The notes beneath the pieces are model-generated. The model searched no databases. It was not told the DNA's origin and saw only the letters and a list, made by a program, of their open reading frames with translations. From positions 1 through 37,339 of the forward strand of contig CAYRLW010000039.1 in NCBI GenBank assembly GCA_964425215.1: a stretch of 37,339 nucleotides of DNA, written 5' to 3'. This stretch comes from CAYRLW01 sp964425215. GTDB taxonomy: Bacteria; Spirochaetota; Spirochaetia; Treponematales; Breznakiellaceae. Positions within the stretch are counted from its first letter, which is position 1. Each line of letters opens with the position of its first letter. The position numbers and the translations under genes are program-made. This document shows positions 24,292 through 33,209 of this stretch, one piece after another.

Positions 24292-26527
24292 GTTTTCCTT
24301 TGCCGGAGGGCTGGGAGGAACTACGGGAGGACGTTTGCCCTTCCCGTAGATGGGACCCCGATCGCCCACGGGCCCTGGATGACCCCGTTGCGGGCTCCGG
24401 GCCTTCCGCCCTCCCATCCCCGGAAAAAGTTTCATGGGAAGTAGATTTTCCGGTTTCCTTTGAAAAGCCTTCGTCCACCGAATAAAATCCGTCTTTCCAA
24501 TTAAAGCGGGTGGTATTCGGTATGGGCTTTCCTTCCTTTGCGGAGGACATGATCACTTTATAGTCCAACTTTTTCAGCGGCGGGCCGGAAAAATCCAAAA
24601 TAAAAGTGGTAAATCCCGATTCCCGAAGGAAGGGCATTTTATCCACAATAGAAAAGGGCTTTTCGGGGTATACAAAGGAACCATCTTCCGTGGAAACAAG
24701 AGAAAAGTTCTCTTCCCGTCCGTCGGAAAAAACAGGGAACCTGTAAAGCCGGGATAAATCGGATCGAATTCGAAACAAAGCCGGATAGGCGAAAACGGTG
24801 ACCATGGTTTGGGAGCGCCACGATTCCGGTACGGTCCGTTCTAGATTTTGTCGGTTGTTTTCCAATGGAGTGATAACCTGCGAAAGGCCCAGGGAGGTGA
24901 TAAAACTGTAGGCCCACCGGTTGAAGGTGTAGAGGTAGGGGCCGGCTATCAATTTCGCGTCGGTACCCCGGAAAAACGATAGGTGTCCCAAATTACTCAC
25001 CACAAATTGGGTGTACCCGGCCTTTAGCAGGGCGGGTATTTCTATTGAAAACCGTTCCTCTAAAGCCTGGGGAAAGAAAGGGTCCAAAACCAGGATCAGC
25101 TCGCCTTTAGAGAAGGGCAGGGGTTCGGACGGCTCCTGTAAAAGCCGCTGGGCTACCCGTTGGGTATACTGGAGCATAACCCGAAGGGGTCGAATCGATT
25201 GGAGGACGTACAGATCCTCTAACCGGGAGACCGCCGCGTACAGCCCCTGGGGAAAAAGGGATCGATCGGCCTTTTCACTTTTTTCCAACGACACGAGGGG
25301 AGCCGTTTCCCGGCCCGGCATACGCCGAAAGGGCGCTAAATCCCGGGGTAACAGGGGGGGATACCGTTTGGTCATCGATCGGGTCTGAATCAGGTAAACC
25401 GAATCGCCCTGATCAAAGGGGTCGGGAACCGAAATCCAGAGTCCATCGTTTCCTCTGGGTTCTACCAGGGTAAGCTTGTGGGACTTTCGTTCCGTATCGT
25501 CCCTACGGTGGAACCGGACCGAATCGCCCACCTGGAGCTGAAGCCCTTCCCCATCCACCAATCCGCTTCTCTGGTCCCCATTTCCTCGGATGGACCGAAG
25601 GATACCCAAAAATATACCGGTTCCGCCCGCCTGGTCGCTCTTAAGCCACTGATCTGGCTTATTATCGTCAAAATAGTAGGTAGTCTTGGCCCTGGCAAAG
25701 TCGTTCTTAAGGATGGCTAAAGCCTGGGCTACCGCCCGTTCCCTATCGCCGTCCAAGTTATCCAGGACCTTCCGGTACGCGGCCACGACGGAACCTACGT
25801 ACTCGGCGCTTTTCATCCGCCCTTCTATTTTTAAAGAGGCCACCCCCAGGTCGGCTAATTCCCCAACCTTTTCAATGAGCTGAAGGTCCGAGGGACTAAA
25901 GAAGTATCCCTCCTCGTTTTTAGCCTTATACAGCCGGCGGCAAGCCTGGGTACACATCCCCCGATTAGCCGATTTGCCCCCCAGGTAGCTGGAAAACATA
26001 CAGAGCCCCGAGGCGCTGACGCAGAGGGCCCCATGCACAAACACCTCCAACTCCATGGTAGTCTGTTCGTGGAGCCGTCGAATTTCCTCTAAATCCAATT
26101 CCCGCGCCAGAACTACCCGGGAAAAACCCTGCTTAGAAAGGATATTCGCTCCCCGGGCGCTGGCCACGTTCATCTGGGTGGAGCTGTGCAATTTAAGGGA
26201 GGGAAAATTTTCCCGGGCCATTTTCGCTACCCCAAAGTCCTGGACGATTAAACCATCGGGCCCCAGGAGGGAAAGGTACTTTAAAAATTGGTACATCCGG
26301 TCCGCTTCCCTCTGCTCAAAAACCGTATTTACGGTTACGTACAAACGGCGATTCTGTCGGTGCAGAACCTTGAGGGCCGCCTCGAATTGGGAATAGGCAA
26401 AATTGGAGGTCCTCATGCGGGCGTTGAAGTTTTTCAACCCCAGGTAGACCGCGTCGGCCCCTTCGGCGATTGCCGCATCCAGAGCCTCGGGGGACCCGGC
26501 GGGGGCAAGTAATTCTATGGCCTTCAA
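24224..26527 (-). CDS. Peptidase U32 family protein (probable RNA-hydroxylation enzyme)
   Basis: A 767-residue U32 protein. The core starts IELLAPAGSPEALDAAIAEGADAVYLGL. The four conserved cysteines appear as C-x6-C-x15-C-x3-C around GALCVSASGLC and ANRGMCTQAC. Characterised relatives (RlhA, TrhP) hydroxylate rRNA or tRNA; the old peptidase label is doubtful. A middle domain (about 330-450) resembles the extended RlhA-like form. The start is a TTG at 26527 with GGAGG 6 nt upstream, overlapping the MarC stop as TTGA. After FNWKDGFY, where relatives tend to end, about 60 low-complexity residues rich in Gly, Pro, Ser and Arg follow, and the last part lies antisense to ssb. Confidence 0.88.
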   Translation of the reverse strand: MKAIELLAPAGSPEALDAAIAEGADAVYLGLKNFNARMRTSNFAYSQFEAALKVLHRQNRRLYVTVNTVFEQREADRMYQFLKYLSLLGPDGLIVQDFGVAKMARENFPSLKLHSSTQMNVASARGANILSKQGFSRVVLARELDLEEIRRLHEQTTMELEVFVHGALCVSASGLCMFSSYLGGKSANRGMCTQACRRLYKAKNEEGYFFSPSDLQLIEKVGELADLGVASLKIEGRMKSAEYVGSVVAAYRKVLDNLDGDRERAVAQALAILKNDFARAKTTYYFDDNKPDQWLKSDQAGGTGIFLGILRSIRGNGDQRSGLVDGEGLQLQVGDSVRFHRRDDTERKSHKLTLVEPRGNDGLWISVPDPFDQGDSVYLIQTRSMTKRYPPLLPRDLAPFRRMPGRETAPLVSLEKSEKADRSLFPQGLYAAVSRLEDLYVLQSIRPLRVMLQYTQRVAQRLLQEPSEPLPFSKGELILVLDPFFPQALEERFSIEIPALLKAGYTQFVVSNLGHLSFFRGTDAKLIAGPYLYTFNRWAYSFITSLGLSQVITPLENNRQNLERTVPESWRSQTMVTVFAYPALFRIRSDLSRLYRFPVFSDGREENFSLVSTEDGSFVYPEKPFSIVDKMPFLRESGFTTFILDFSGPPLKKLDYKVIMSSAKEGKPIPNTTRFNWKDGFYSVDEGFSKETGKSTSHETFSGDGRAEGPEPATGSSRARGRSGSHLREGQTSSRSSSQPSGKGKLRKPGPPAPGPRPAPGPRRGNR

Positions 26528-27171
26528 AGGGTACCTCCGGAAAGCAGGCCTAATTTGCCTAGGCCATCGTACACAAATTGAACCGACATACCGGATAAGA
26601 GAAGACCCATGATCCGTTCCACCACCGAAACTCCCGACCGGCCCAGGACCCGGAGAATTATATCCGACGCTCCCATGGAAAGGACCGCCGTACATAAAAC
26701 CAGGGCTACCGCAACCACCAACATGAGAACCATGGGAAGAAAGGGCGCTTCGGAGCTGGTATACAGTAGAATCGAGGTTATCGCCCCTGGACCGGCAAGC
26801 ATAGGGATCGCCAGGGGGAATATGGCGATAGAGGATCGTTCGTCCCCATCGTCATCCATGGGATGTTCCTGTTTGGATACCTTGGACTTGGTCGGCTGAC
26901 CGAACAGCATTTCCAGGGAAACGATAAAAAGCATAATTCCACCGGCGATAAAGAAGGACCCGGGTTGGATATGTAAAAGCTGAAGAACCCATTTACCCGC
27001 CAGGATAAATAAAAGGAGCACAAAAAACGCCGTTCCTACGGCCTTCCGAATTGTTTTTCGTTTTTCTTCCGCCGACAGACGGCTTGTAAGCCCTATATAC
27101 ATGGGGACAAGACCAAAGGGATCCACCACAATAAACATGGTAAACAGAATCGGTAAAAAAGATACAAACAT
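26524..27171 (-). CDS. MarC family integral membrane protein
   Basis: A 215-residue protein with six predicted helices in two sets of three. Family marks are IVVDPFGLVPMYIGLT near the start and FPLAIPMLAGPGAITSILL in the fourth helix. A hydrophilic loop rich in Asp and Glu (QEHPMDDDGDERSS) joins the halves. The function of MarC/UPF0056 proteins is not settled; a transport role is assumed. It is the first gene of a pair with the U32 gene, with a TTGA stop/start overlap. No Shine-Dalgarno is seen; a -10 box ends 8 nt before the ATG. Confidence 0.9.
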   Translation of the reverse strand: MFVSFLPILFTMFIVVDPFGLVPMYIGLTSRLSAEEKRKTIRKAVGTAFFVLLLFILAGKWVLQLLHIQPGSFFIAGGIMLFIVSLEMLFGQPTKSKVSKQEHPMDDDGDERSSIAIFPLAIPMLAGPGAITSILLYTSSEAPFLPMVLMLVVAVALVLCTAVLSMGASDIILRVLGRSGVSVVERIMGLLLSGMSVQFVYDGLGKLGLLSGGTL

Positions 27172-27179
27172 AGATACTG

Positions 27180-27209
27180 ACTATACCCTATTTCCATCCG
27201 CGACCACAA
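27180..27209 (-). promoter_or_regulatory. Promoter of the MarC-U32 pair, very short or no leader
   Basis: On the minus strand TTGTGG (27204-27209), an 18-nt spacer and TATAGT (27180-27185), then eight bases and the ATG at 27171. No ribosome site is present in those bases. Confidence 0.5.
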
Positions 27210-27310
27210 GAACTCCCCGGATGGCCGATATCCTGCCCCTAGGCGCTCCAAGGGTTGATACTATTTTTTAAAAAAACCTCTTAAAGATTCAAAATCTCCA
27301 ACGGTTACCT

Positions 27311-27339
27311 TTGACAGAGTTATGGTTATATTTAATAAT
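27311..27339 (+). promoter_or_regulatory. Promoter of the hybrid histidine kinase gene, predicted leaderless
   Basis: A consensus TTGACA (27311-27316) is followed 16-17 nt later by TAATAAT (27333-27339), which gives TAATAA or AATAAT as -10 box. The next ATG is at 27347, 7-8 nt on. An earlier ATG at 27338 overlaps the -10 box. No ribosome site is visible. Confidence 0.55.
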
Positions 27340-27346
27340 GAAACCT

Positions 27347-30300
27347 ATGGGAAACGGCCGCTATGTACATTCTACCCAACAGGAACCCCCAGACCCCTGG
27401 TTCCAAAGCCTCTTTAACGCTTCCATAACCGCTAATGTGGTCATAACTCTGGATTCCCATAGGATCGAACAGGTAAACGACCGCTTCGTAGCCCTCTTTG
27501 GACCCCTTCTCTCTTGGGATTTGGACGCCAGTTTTGCCACCCTTTTTCCCGATCCCGAGTATAGAACGTGGGTTACCGAAACCTTTGAGCGGAATCTTTC
27601 CAAGATGGGAAAGGGGGTGGGCGCTGAAAGTCCATCGATAGTTCAATTGCGAACCCTCGCTGGGGAACTACGGCACTTTGAAGTCTACCTATCCACGTTG
27701 GATTCCCATATATTGGTATCCCTTTTGGACGTCACCGAACGGATCCAGTCCATAGAAGAACTGCGGGGAGCGAAGCAGAGGGCTGTTTTTTTACAGGAGA
27801 TCCTGCAGTCCATAGCGGAGGCTTCGGATTACCACGGGGCCCTGCGAACGGCCCTACGAACCATTTGCCTTGCCACAGAAAGCGTCTACGGGGAAGCGTG
27901 GATCCCCAACAATAATCAAGAGGTCCTCCTCCGGGGTCCCGAATGGCTGGAAGAGGATCCTAAACTTCGGTACTTTGCAGAATATTCAAAAACCTTTTCC
28001 TTCGCCAGCGGTGAAGGCCTTCCTGGACGGATCTGGAAAGAGAAAAAACCCCTTTGGCAGAGGGACGCCAGCGTGGAAGGGGAGATCCCCTTTCTCCGAA
28101 GAGAAGGCCTAAAGCACTCGGGTTTAAAAGCCATGTGGGGACTTCCCGTACAGAACGATGGGCAAATTATGGCCATTCTGGTATTTGGTTTCCAGCGGGA
28201 AGTGGATAAGGATGATCATCTGATAGGAACGGCGTCCACCATAGTCCAAGCAATCGGAACCCTTATTGGACGGCGAAAAAGCGAGGAAGAACTAGGGAAG
28301 CTTTCCTTCGCGGTTCAACAGAGCCCCATCAGCATTATTATTACCGACCGACGGGGGATTATAGAATACGTCAACCCCCGCTTTTCCCAGGTTACCGGTT
28401 ACAGAGTTGAGGAAGTTGTAGGAAAAAACCCCCGGATTATGAAGTCGGGAGAACAAACCAGAGCCTTTTATAAAAACCTTTGGGATACCCTGCTTTCGGG
28501 CCACATTTGGACAGGGGAATTTATAAATAAGAAAAAGGACGGCACTAAGTACGTGGAAAAGGCTTCCATCGGCCCAATTTTTGACGAAAGCGGAAAAATA
28601 ACCCATTTTGTCGCCCTAAAAGAAGATATTACGGATCAGAAACTTTGGGAACAGGAGATCCAAATGGCCAGGGAAGCCGCCGAAGCGGCGAACAGGGCTA
28701 AGAGTACGTTCTTAGCCACCATGAGCCACGAGATCCGTACCCCCTTGAACGCGATTATCGGGCTTTCCTATTTAGCGTTCCAAAATACCAAGGATTCCAA
28801 AGAGCGGGAGTATATCAACAAAATCAACGACGCGGGTAAAAATCTTCTGGAGATAATCAACGATATCCTCGATTTTTCAAAAATCGAAGCGGGAAAAATG
28901 TCCATCGAAACGGTTACCTTTAACCTCCCGGCCCTTTTTAAAACCACCATAGAAACCTTTAGCGAAACGGCGGCCTCAAAAAAATTGACCCTGCGATCCC
29001 AGATGGGCGCAACGGTTCCCCCGTGGGTTTCCGGGGACCCCACCAGGATTCGCCAGGTGTTGAATAATCTTCTGAGCAACGCGATTAAATTTACCGAGCG
29101 GGGATCCATCACTGCGGACATGGCACTGGTCGAAACGGAGGAAAATCAAGCGGTGGTGGAATTTTCGGTGACCGATACGGGAATCGGCATGACCGAAGGG
29201 GAGATGAAAAACCTTTTCCAACCCTTTTCCCAGGCCGATTCATCCATGTCCCGAAGGTTTGGCGGAACGGGACTGGGGCTGGCCATTTCGGATTCCCTAA
29301 TAAAAAAAATGGGCGGCACCATTCACGTGGAAAGCGAAAAAGGTAAGGGGAGCCGTTTCGTGTTTACCCTTCGATTGAACCTGGCTGAAGAGCCTGTGGA
29401 ACGGCCTATTCCCCGGACCGGTGCATCACCCCAGGGTAAAACTATCCTCATCGTGGAGGATAACGACCTGAATAGACAGATCTTTACGGAACTTTTAACC
29501 AGCCAGGGATATTCGGTCCTTTCTGTTTCCAATGGCCAATCGGCCCTGGAAGCGATAGAACAACGGAGACGGGGAAGTAAAAAGGAGGAAGAAAAAACAC
29601 TGGACCTGGTGCTGATGGACCTGCGGATGCCCGAAATGGATGGCTACGAAACCGCCCGGAGGATCCGCCGCATAGAAGGGCTTGAGGGCATACCCATCAT
29701 CGCCATGTCCGCCGACGCCCGGAACACGGTCCGGGAAGAAATTATAGCCGCCGGAATGGACGATTTTATCAGTAAACCCATCAATCCGCCGGATTTTTTT
29801 TCGGTTCTGGAACGATACGGGGCGACACAAACACCGGATCAGGGGTCACTGAACGACGCTTCGATTCAATCTGACACCTCTACAGGGAGATCCTTCCCAG
29901 AACGACTTCCTGGATTGAGGGTAGCCGATGGGATTCGAAGGGTAGGGGGTAACGCGGGGTTTTATAAAACCATTCTATCCGACTTTTTTACGACCTACCG
30001 GGGAGAAATGGAAAAATTACGGCAATTGACCGTGGATGAAAAATACACCGACTTAGAACTGGCCGCCCATACCCTTAAGGGAGCCTCCGCCACGATTGGG
30101 GCCACCGAAGTGGCCGACGCGGCCGATCGCCTTCAACGGAACGCGGTCCGTTACGAAGGGGAAAATCATCAAAATGATTTAAAAACCCAACTCGCCGAAT
30201 TGGATACCCTAATGGATACCCTATGGGCTTCCATCGATGTGCTACAACGTTGGGATACCGCCGGGACCCAGGATGGTTCTTCCGTCGCCCCTCTTCCCCT

Positions 30301-30574
30301 GGTTAAACCCCTACCCCTTTCGTCTTCCCAACGGGAACGGGCTCATGCTCTTGCCTTAGAAATCGCCGACCAGTTGCTCATGGACATTCCCCGGGCTAGA
30401 CAATCCCTGGAATCCCTCGGTATCCTGGTACACGATACCTTGTTGATGAAGGATTACGAAATATTAAACCGATTGGTTGGAGATTTTGAAATAATCTCCG
30501 CTCGTGGCCTGGCCCTTAAAATGGCCAGGGATTTGCAAAATTCCCCAAGCCAGTCGGAGCCCCAGGAGCATTAG
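27347..30574 (+). CDS. Hybrid sensor histidine kinase with PAS, GAF, PAS, kinase, receiver and HPt domains
   Basis: A protein of about 1075 residues without membrane helices, so a cytoplasmic sensor. Order: a PAS-like domain (about 15-130), a GAF-like domain (about 145-320), a second PAS (about 330-435, with GYRVEEVVGKNPRIMKSGEQ), HisKA with His461 in MSHEIRTPLNA, HATPase with NLLSNAIKF, DTGIGM and GGTGLGLA, a receiver with Asp758 in LVLMDLRMPEMDG, and an HPt domain with His908 in AAHTLKGASA. A His-Asp-His relay can thus end on the HPt and pass phosphate to the adjacent HD-GYP regulator, whose start codon is two bases after this stop. I choose the ATG at 27347, just after the promoter; 27338 is possible. 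The signal sensed is unknown. Confidence 0.9.
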   Translation: MGNGRYVHSTQQEPPDPWFQSLFNASITANVVITLDSHRIEQVNDRFVALFGPLLSWDLDASFATLFPDPEYRTWVTETFERNLSKMGKGVGAESPSIVQLRTLAGELRHFEVYLSTLDSHILVSLLDVTERIQSIEELRGAKQRAVFLQEILQSIAEASDYHGALRTALRTICLATESVYGEAWIPNNNQEVLLRGPEWLEEDPKLRYFAEYSKTFSFASGEGLPGRIWKEKKPLWQRDASVEGEIPFLRREGLKHSGLKAMWGLPVQNDGQIMAILVFGFQREVDKDDHLIGTASTIVQAIGTLIGRRKSEEELGKLSFAVQQSPISIIITDRRGIIEYVNPRFSQVTGYRVEEVVGKNPRIMKSGEQTRAFYKNLWDTLLSGHIWTGEFINKKKDGTKYVEKASIGPIFDESGKITHFVALKEDITDQKLWEQEIQMAREAAEAANRAKSTFLATMSHEIRTPLNAIIGLSYLAFQNTKDSKEREYINKINDAGKNLLEIINDILDFSKIEAGKMSIETVTFNLPALFKTTIETFSETAASKKLTLRSQMGATVPPWVSGDPTRIRQVLNNLLSNAIKFTERGSITADMALVETEENQAVVEFSVTDTGIGMTEGEMKNLFQPFSQADSSMSRRFGGTGLGLAISDSLIKKMGGTIHVESEKGKGSRFVFTLRLNLAEEPVERPIPRTGASPQGKTILIVEDNDLNRQIFTELLTSQGYSVLSVSNGQSALEAIEQRRRGSKKEEEKTLDLVLMDLRMPEMDGYETARRIRRIEGLEGIPIIAMSADARNTVREEIIAAGMDDFISKPINPPDFFSVLERYGATQTPDQGSLNDASIQSDTSTGRSFPERLPGLRVADGIRRVGGNAGFYKTILSDFFTTYRGEMEKLRQLTVDEKYTDLELAAHTLKGASATIGATEVADAADRLQRNAVRYEGENHQNDLKTQLAELDTLMDTLWASIDVLQRWDTAGTQDGSSVAPLPLVKPLPLSSSQRERAHALALEIADQLLMDIPRARQSLESLGILVHDTLLMKDYEILNRLVGDFEIISARGLALKMARDLQNSPSQSEPQEH

Positions 30575-30575
30575 A

Positions 30576-31589
30576 ATGGAAAAAAAGCCCCTGATTCTTA
30601 TTGTGGACGACGCACCCACCAATATTCTCATTCTCATGGAATTCCTTAAGGACACTTATTCGGTCATAGCGGCCAAGTCGGGGGCCCAAGCCCTGGTCTT
30701 GGCGGACCGGGACTTTCCCCCCGACCTTATCCTGCTGGATATCATGATGCCCGAAATGGACGGGTACGAGACCCTTACCAAGTTAAAGGAGAACGAGCGA
30801 ACCGCCCATATTCCGGTGATCTTTGTGACGTCCCTAAACGAAGATGCGGACCAATCACGGGGACTTGCTTTGGGGGCCGTGGATTTTATCAGTAAACCCT
30901 TTAACCCCGATATCGTTAAATTGAGAATCCAAAATCAACTGATTTTGAAGCGGCATAGGGACAATCTGGAGGAGATGGTTCGGGAACGAACCCGGGAACT
31001 AGAAGAGACCCGCCTGGAAATTATCCGGTATTTAGGTCGGGCGGCGGAGTATCGGGATAATGAAACGGGGTATCACATTATCCGAATGAGCCAATACGCT
31101 CAACTCTTAGCCAAAAAATGCGGGGATATAGAAGCTGAACTGGTTCTAAACGCGGCGCCCATGCACGACATCGGGAAAATCGGCATCCCCGACAAGGTAC
31201 TTTTAAAGCCCGGGCCGCTAGACCCGGAGGAATGGAACGTGATGAAAAATCATTGTTCCATAGGCCATAAAATTTTAGACAGCCGATCTTCCGAATTGAT
31301 GCGGTACGCCGCTACCGCCGCGTTGTCCCACCATGAACGTTGGGATGGAGCTGGGTATCCGAATGCGCTAAAGGAGGAAGATATCCCCCTTATCGGACGT
31401 ATTGTTACGGTGGCCGATGTATTCGACGCCCTTATCAGCCATCGACCCTACAAGGAACCTTGGAAAATAGAAACGGCGTATCAGTATGTGTTAGAAAAAG
31501 CGGGCACCCAATTTGATCCCCGAATTATTGAATGCTTTGTGTCCGTTTTCCCCGAAATCGTAAAAATAGCGGAAGAATACAGGGATTAG
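30576..31589 (+). CDS. Response regulator with HD-GYP domain, likely cyclic-di-GMP phosphodiesterase
   Basis: A 337-residue RpfG-type regulator. The receiver (1-120) has Asp55 in LILLDIMMPEMDG and a Lys in SKPFNP. After a helical linker comes an HD-GYP domain with His197-Asp198 in MHDIGKIGIPD, HHERWDGAGYP (Gly260-Tyr261-Pro262) and VADVFDAL. All the signature residues are present, so hydrolysis of cyclic di-GMP is expected. It starts two bases after the kinase gene ends, with AGGAG 7 nt before the ATG; an in-frame start at 30504 lies inside the kinase gene and lacks a ribosome site. Together they form a two-component system linking an unknown cytoplasmic cue to cyclic-di-GMP turnover, perhaps motility. 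Confidence 0.93.
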   Translation: MEKKPLILIVDDAPTNILILMEFLKDTYSVIAAKSGAQALVLADRDFPPDLILLDIMMPEMDGYETLTKLKENERTAHIPVIFVTSLNEDADQSRGLALGAVDFISKPFNPDIVKLRIQNQLILKRHRDNLEEMVRERTRELEETRLEIIRYLGRAAEYRDNETGYHIIRMSQYAQLLAKKCGDIEAELVLNAAPMHDIGKIGIPDKVLLKPGPLDPEEWNVMKNHCSIGHKILDSRSSELMRYAATAALSHHERWDGAGYPNALKEEDIPLIGRIVTVADVFDALISHRPYKEPWKIETAYQYVLEKAGTQFDPRIIECFVSVFPEIVKIAEEYRD

Positions 31590-31598
31590 TATCTTATC

Positions 31599-31620
31599 GC
31601 CCCATGGGGCTTTGATTTTT
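31599..31620 (+). terminator. Short hairpin with T-rich tail after the HD-GYP gene
   Basis: A GCCCCATGGGGC palindrome (31599-31610) is followed by TTTGATTTTT. The stem is short, so termination may be partial. The T-rich tail overlaps the -35 box of the thioredoxin promoter. Confidence 0.45.
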
Positions 31621-31640
31621 AACCGTAGTTTTAGTATTAT
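31612..31640 (+). promoter_or_regulatory. Promoter of thioredoxin
   Basis: TTGATT (31612-31617), a 17-nt spacer and TATTAT (31635-31640). The predicted leader is about 70 nt and ends with an AAAGGAG ribosome site, unlike the leaderless promoters nearby. Confidence 0.65.
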
Positions 31641-31716
31641 ACAATCCTTAAGGGTCTTACAGAAGGCTTTTTATTCTACGGGGGCCCGTGAGGGTTACCG
31701 ATATAAAGGAGTTTCC

Positions 31717-32040
31717 ATGAGTGCGGAAGTAGTTCTAACCTCCAGTAATTTTGAAAGCGAAGTGTTAAAAGCCACCGTCCCTGTCCTCATCGACTTTTGG
31801 GCCGAATGGTGTATGCCCTGCAAAATGATTGCTCCGGCGGTGGAAGACCTGGCTAAACAATACGGAGCAAAGTTAAAAGTTTGTAAGGTCAACGTGGACG
31901 AACAAAACGAGTTGGCGAGCCAACATAATATCGTCTCCATCCCCACGCTCATGGTGTATAAGGATGGACAGGTGGTACGGCAAAAAGTAGGGGCCCTACC
32001 CAAACAGGCCATAGAAAACCTCTTTAAGGACCTGCTCTAA
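31717..32040 (+). CDS. trxA: Thioredoxin with a WCMPC active site
   Basis: A 107-residue thioredoxin. The active site reads WAEWCMPCK with Cys32 and Cys35 at the same positions as in E. coli, but Met33 replaces the common Gly. The cis-proline (SIPTLMVYKDG) and the closing helix are normal. A residue change between the cysteines can shift redox potential and partner choice. The start at 31717 is set by AAAGGAG 5 nt upstream; an in-frame start at 31612 falls on the promoter. Function: reduction of cytosolic disulfides. Confidence 0.93.
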   Translation: MSAEVVLTSSNFESEVLKATVPVLIDFWAEWCMPCKMIAPAVEDLAKQYGAKLKVCKVNVDEQNELASQHNIVSIPTLMVYKDGQVVRQKVGALPKQAIENLFKDLL

Positions 32041-32041
32041 A

Positions 32042-32097
32042 GACCCGCTTTATAGGCCCCGCTTTAAGGACCCGCTTTATAGGCCCCGATCCTTAAG
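32042..32097. repeat. 27-29-bp tandem duplication after thioredoxin
   Basis: GACCCGCTTTATAGGCCCCG occurs twice, at 32042-32061 and 32069-32088, each followed by a TTAAG ending. The shorter word CCCGCTTTA occurs three times. It starts just after the trxA stop and has no obvious coding role. The remaining gap to 32175 shows nothing else that I recognise. Confidence 0.75.
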
Positions 32098-32175
32098 ACC
32101 TGAGCCCCCGAAATTCTGGCGCCCTGAAGCACTAGGATCGGGGGTATCCCGGTTCCACGGTTGTACGGTGACGCC

Positions 32176-33198
32176 CTACTTGATTGGCGCCACATAGCGG
32201 TCGCTTTTGTTGGGAAACCCGGGGGTCGCGCAACTGGTAGCGGTAACGTACCAGTCTTCCACCCCATCCGTATCAACGGTGCCCTCGTCCCGGCAAATGG
32301 TTCGGGTGGTCGTGGTCGCCCCGCTGGGAAAAGCATCCTTCGGCAACAACAGGGTCTGCCCTGGGGTAGAGGTCTTCCACGCGCGATGGGAGGCGAAATA
32401 GGCGGACCCCTGCTTTAATTCCTCCTTAAGCCACTGTTCGTCCATGGTTTCGCTGAGCAGAACCCCATCCAAAACGTTTCCATCCTGATCCAACAGGGCC
32501 ACCGCGTCGGTTTTGTGGATCCTTTTTTCCGTCCCGTTAACCCAAAAATCCCGTCCGGGGGTGGACTCGGTTACCGTGGATTCTAAAAGGTTATCCCCCA
32601 CCTCGTTCACCGCCAGGGGATCCAGGGTACGCAGATGGACCACCACGTATTCCCCCTCCGAAACCTGGGCCTGGGGAAACTCAAACAGGGGATTGGAAAA
32701 ACCCAGGGAGGTGGTGACCAAGCTGAGGGCCCCCAGCTGGCCGGGACTTTGGGTTCTAAATTCCACAAATTCAACCTTTGGTTTAGAGTATTCGGTCCGA
32801 ATCTCCGTCAGCACCAATCGAGGGAATTGGTTATTCCGACTTCGAAAGGTCGCTAATACATTCAGGGTGTTTCCCTTCGCGTCTTTTACCAAAAGATCGG
32901 CGGTCATGGGGGTTCCCGGTGCTAGGGGTGCTTCAAAGTTCGCCTGAACTACGGCTCCATCCTCGATTGTTGCGATCGGGACCGGGGGATCGAAGCGAAG
33001 GGTCGTCACCGAAACGGGCACATCAAAGGTAAAGGTGACCCGTTCGGGACTTGCGGCGGCACAGCCTAAAAAGGTCGGTCCCTGGGCCTGTAACCCCAAA
33101 ACTCCTTCTACCGTCGATTCGGGGGCACAGGCGCAGGCAAAAAGCGCGCAGAGCATACAAGGAATGAGGGGGGCGGCAAAATACTTCTTTTCTTTCAT
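32176..33198 (-). CDS. Predicted lipoprotein with a lamin-tail-like region
   Basis: A 340-residue surface or periplasmic protein. The N-terminus (MKEKKYFAAPLIPCMLCALFACAC) is a lipoprotein signal with a loose spirochaetal lipobox; Cys22 or Cys24 may be lipidated. Residues about 45-125 look like an Ig-like beta domain. From about 128 a lamin-tail-like pattern follows (PRLVLTEIRTEYSKPKVEFVEFR, a short strand series, GEYVVVHLR, KTDAVALLDQDGNVLDGVLL), ending with a Cys pair (TICRDE, TSCATPG) that could form a disulfide. GGAGG lies 5 nt before the ATG. Its promoter module is shared with ssb. The function is unknown. Confidence 0.7.
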   Translation of the reverse strand: MKEKKYFAAPLIPCMLCALFACACAPESTVEGVLGLQAQGPTFLGCAAASPERVTFTFDVPVSVTTLRFDPPVPIATIEDGAVVQANFEAPLAPGTPMTADLLVKDAKGNTLNVLATFRSRNNQFPRLVLTEIRTEYSKPKVEFVEFRTQSPGQLGALSLVTTSLGFSNPLFEFPQAQVSEGEYVVVHLRTLDPLAVNEVGDNLLESTVTESTPGRDFWVNGTEKRIHKTDAVALLDQDGNVLDGVLLSETMDEQWLKEELKQGSAYFASHRAWKTSTPGQTLLLPKDAFPSGATTTTRTICRDEGTVDTDGVEDWYVTATSCATPGFPNKSDRYVAPIK

Positions 33199-33209
33199 AG
33201 GAACCTCCG

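Noticed and set aside
24224..26527. U32 protein as a collagenase-type protease
   Set aside because: Characterised relatives with these cysteines act in RNA hydroxylation; nothing in the sequence supports a protease site.
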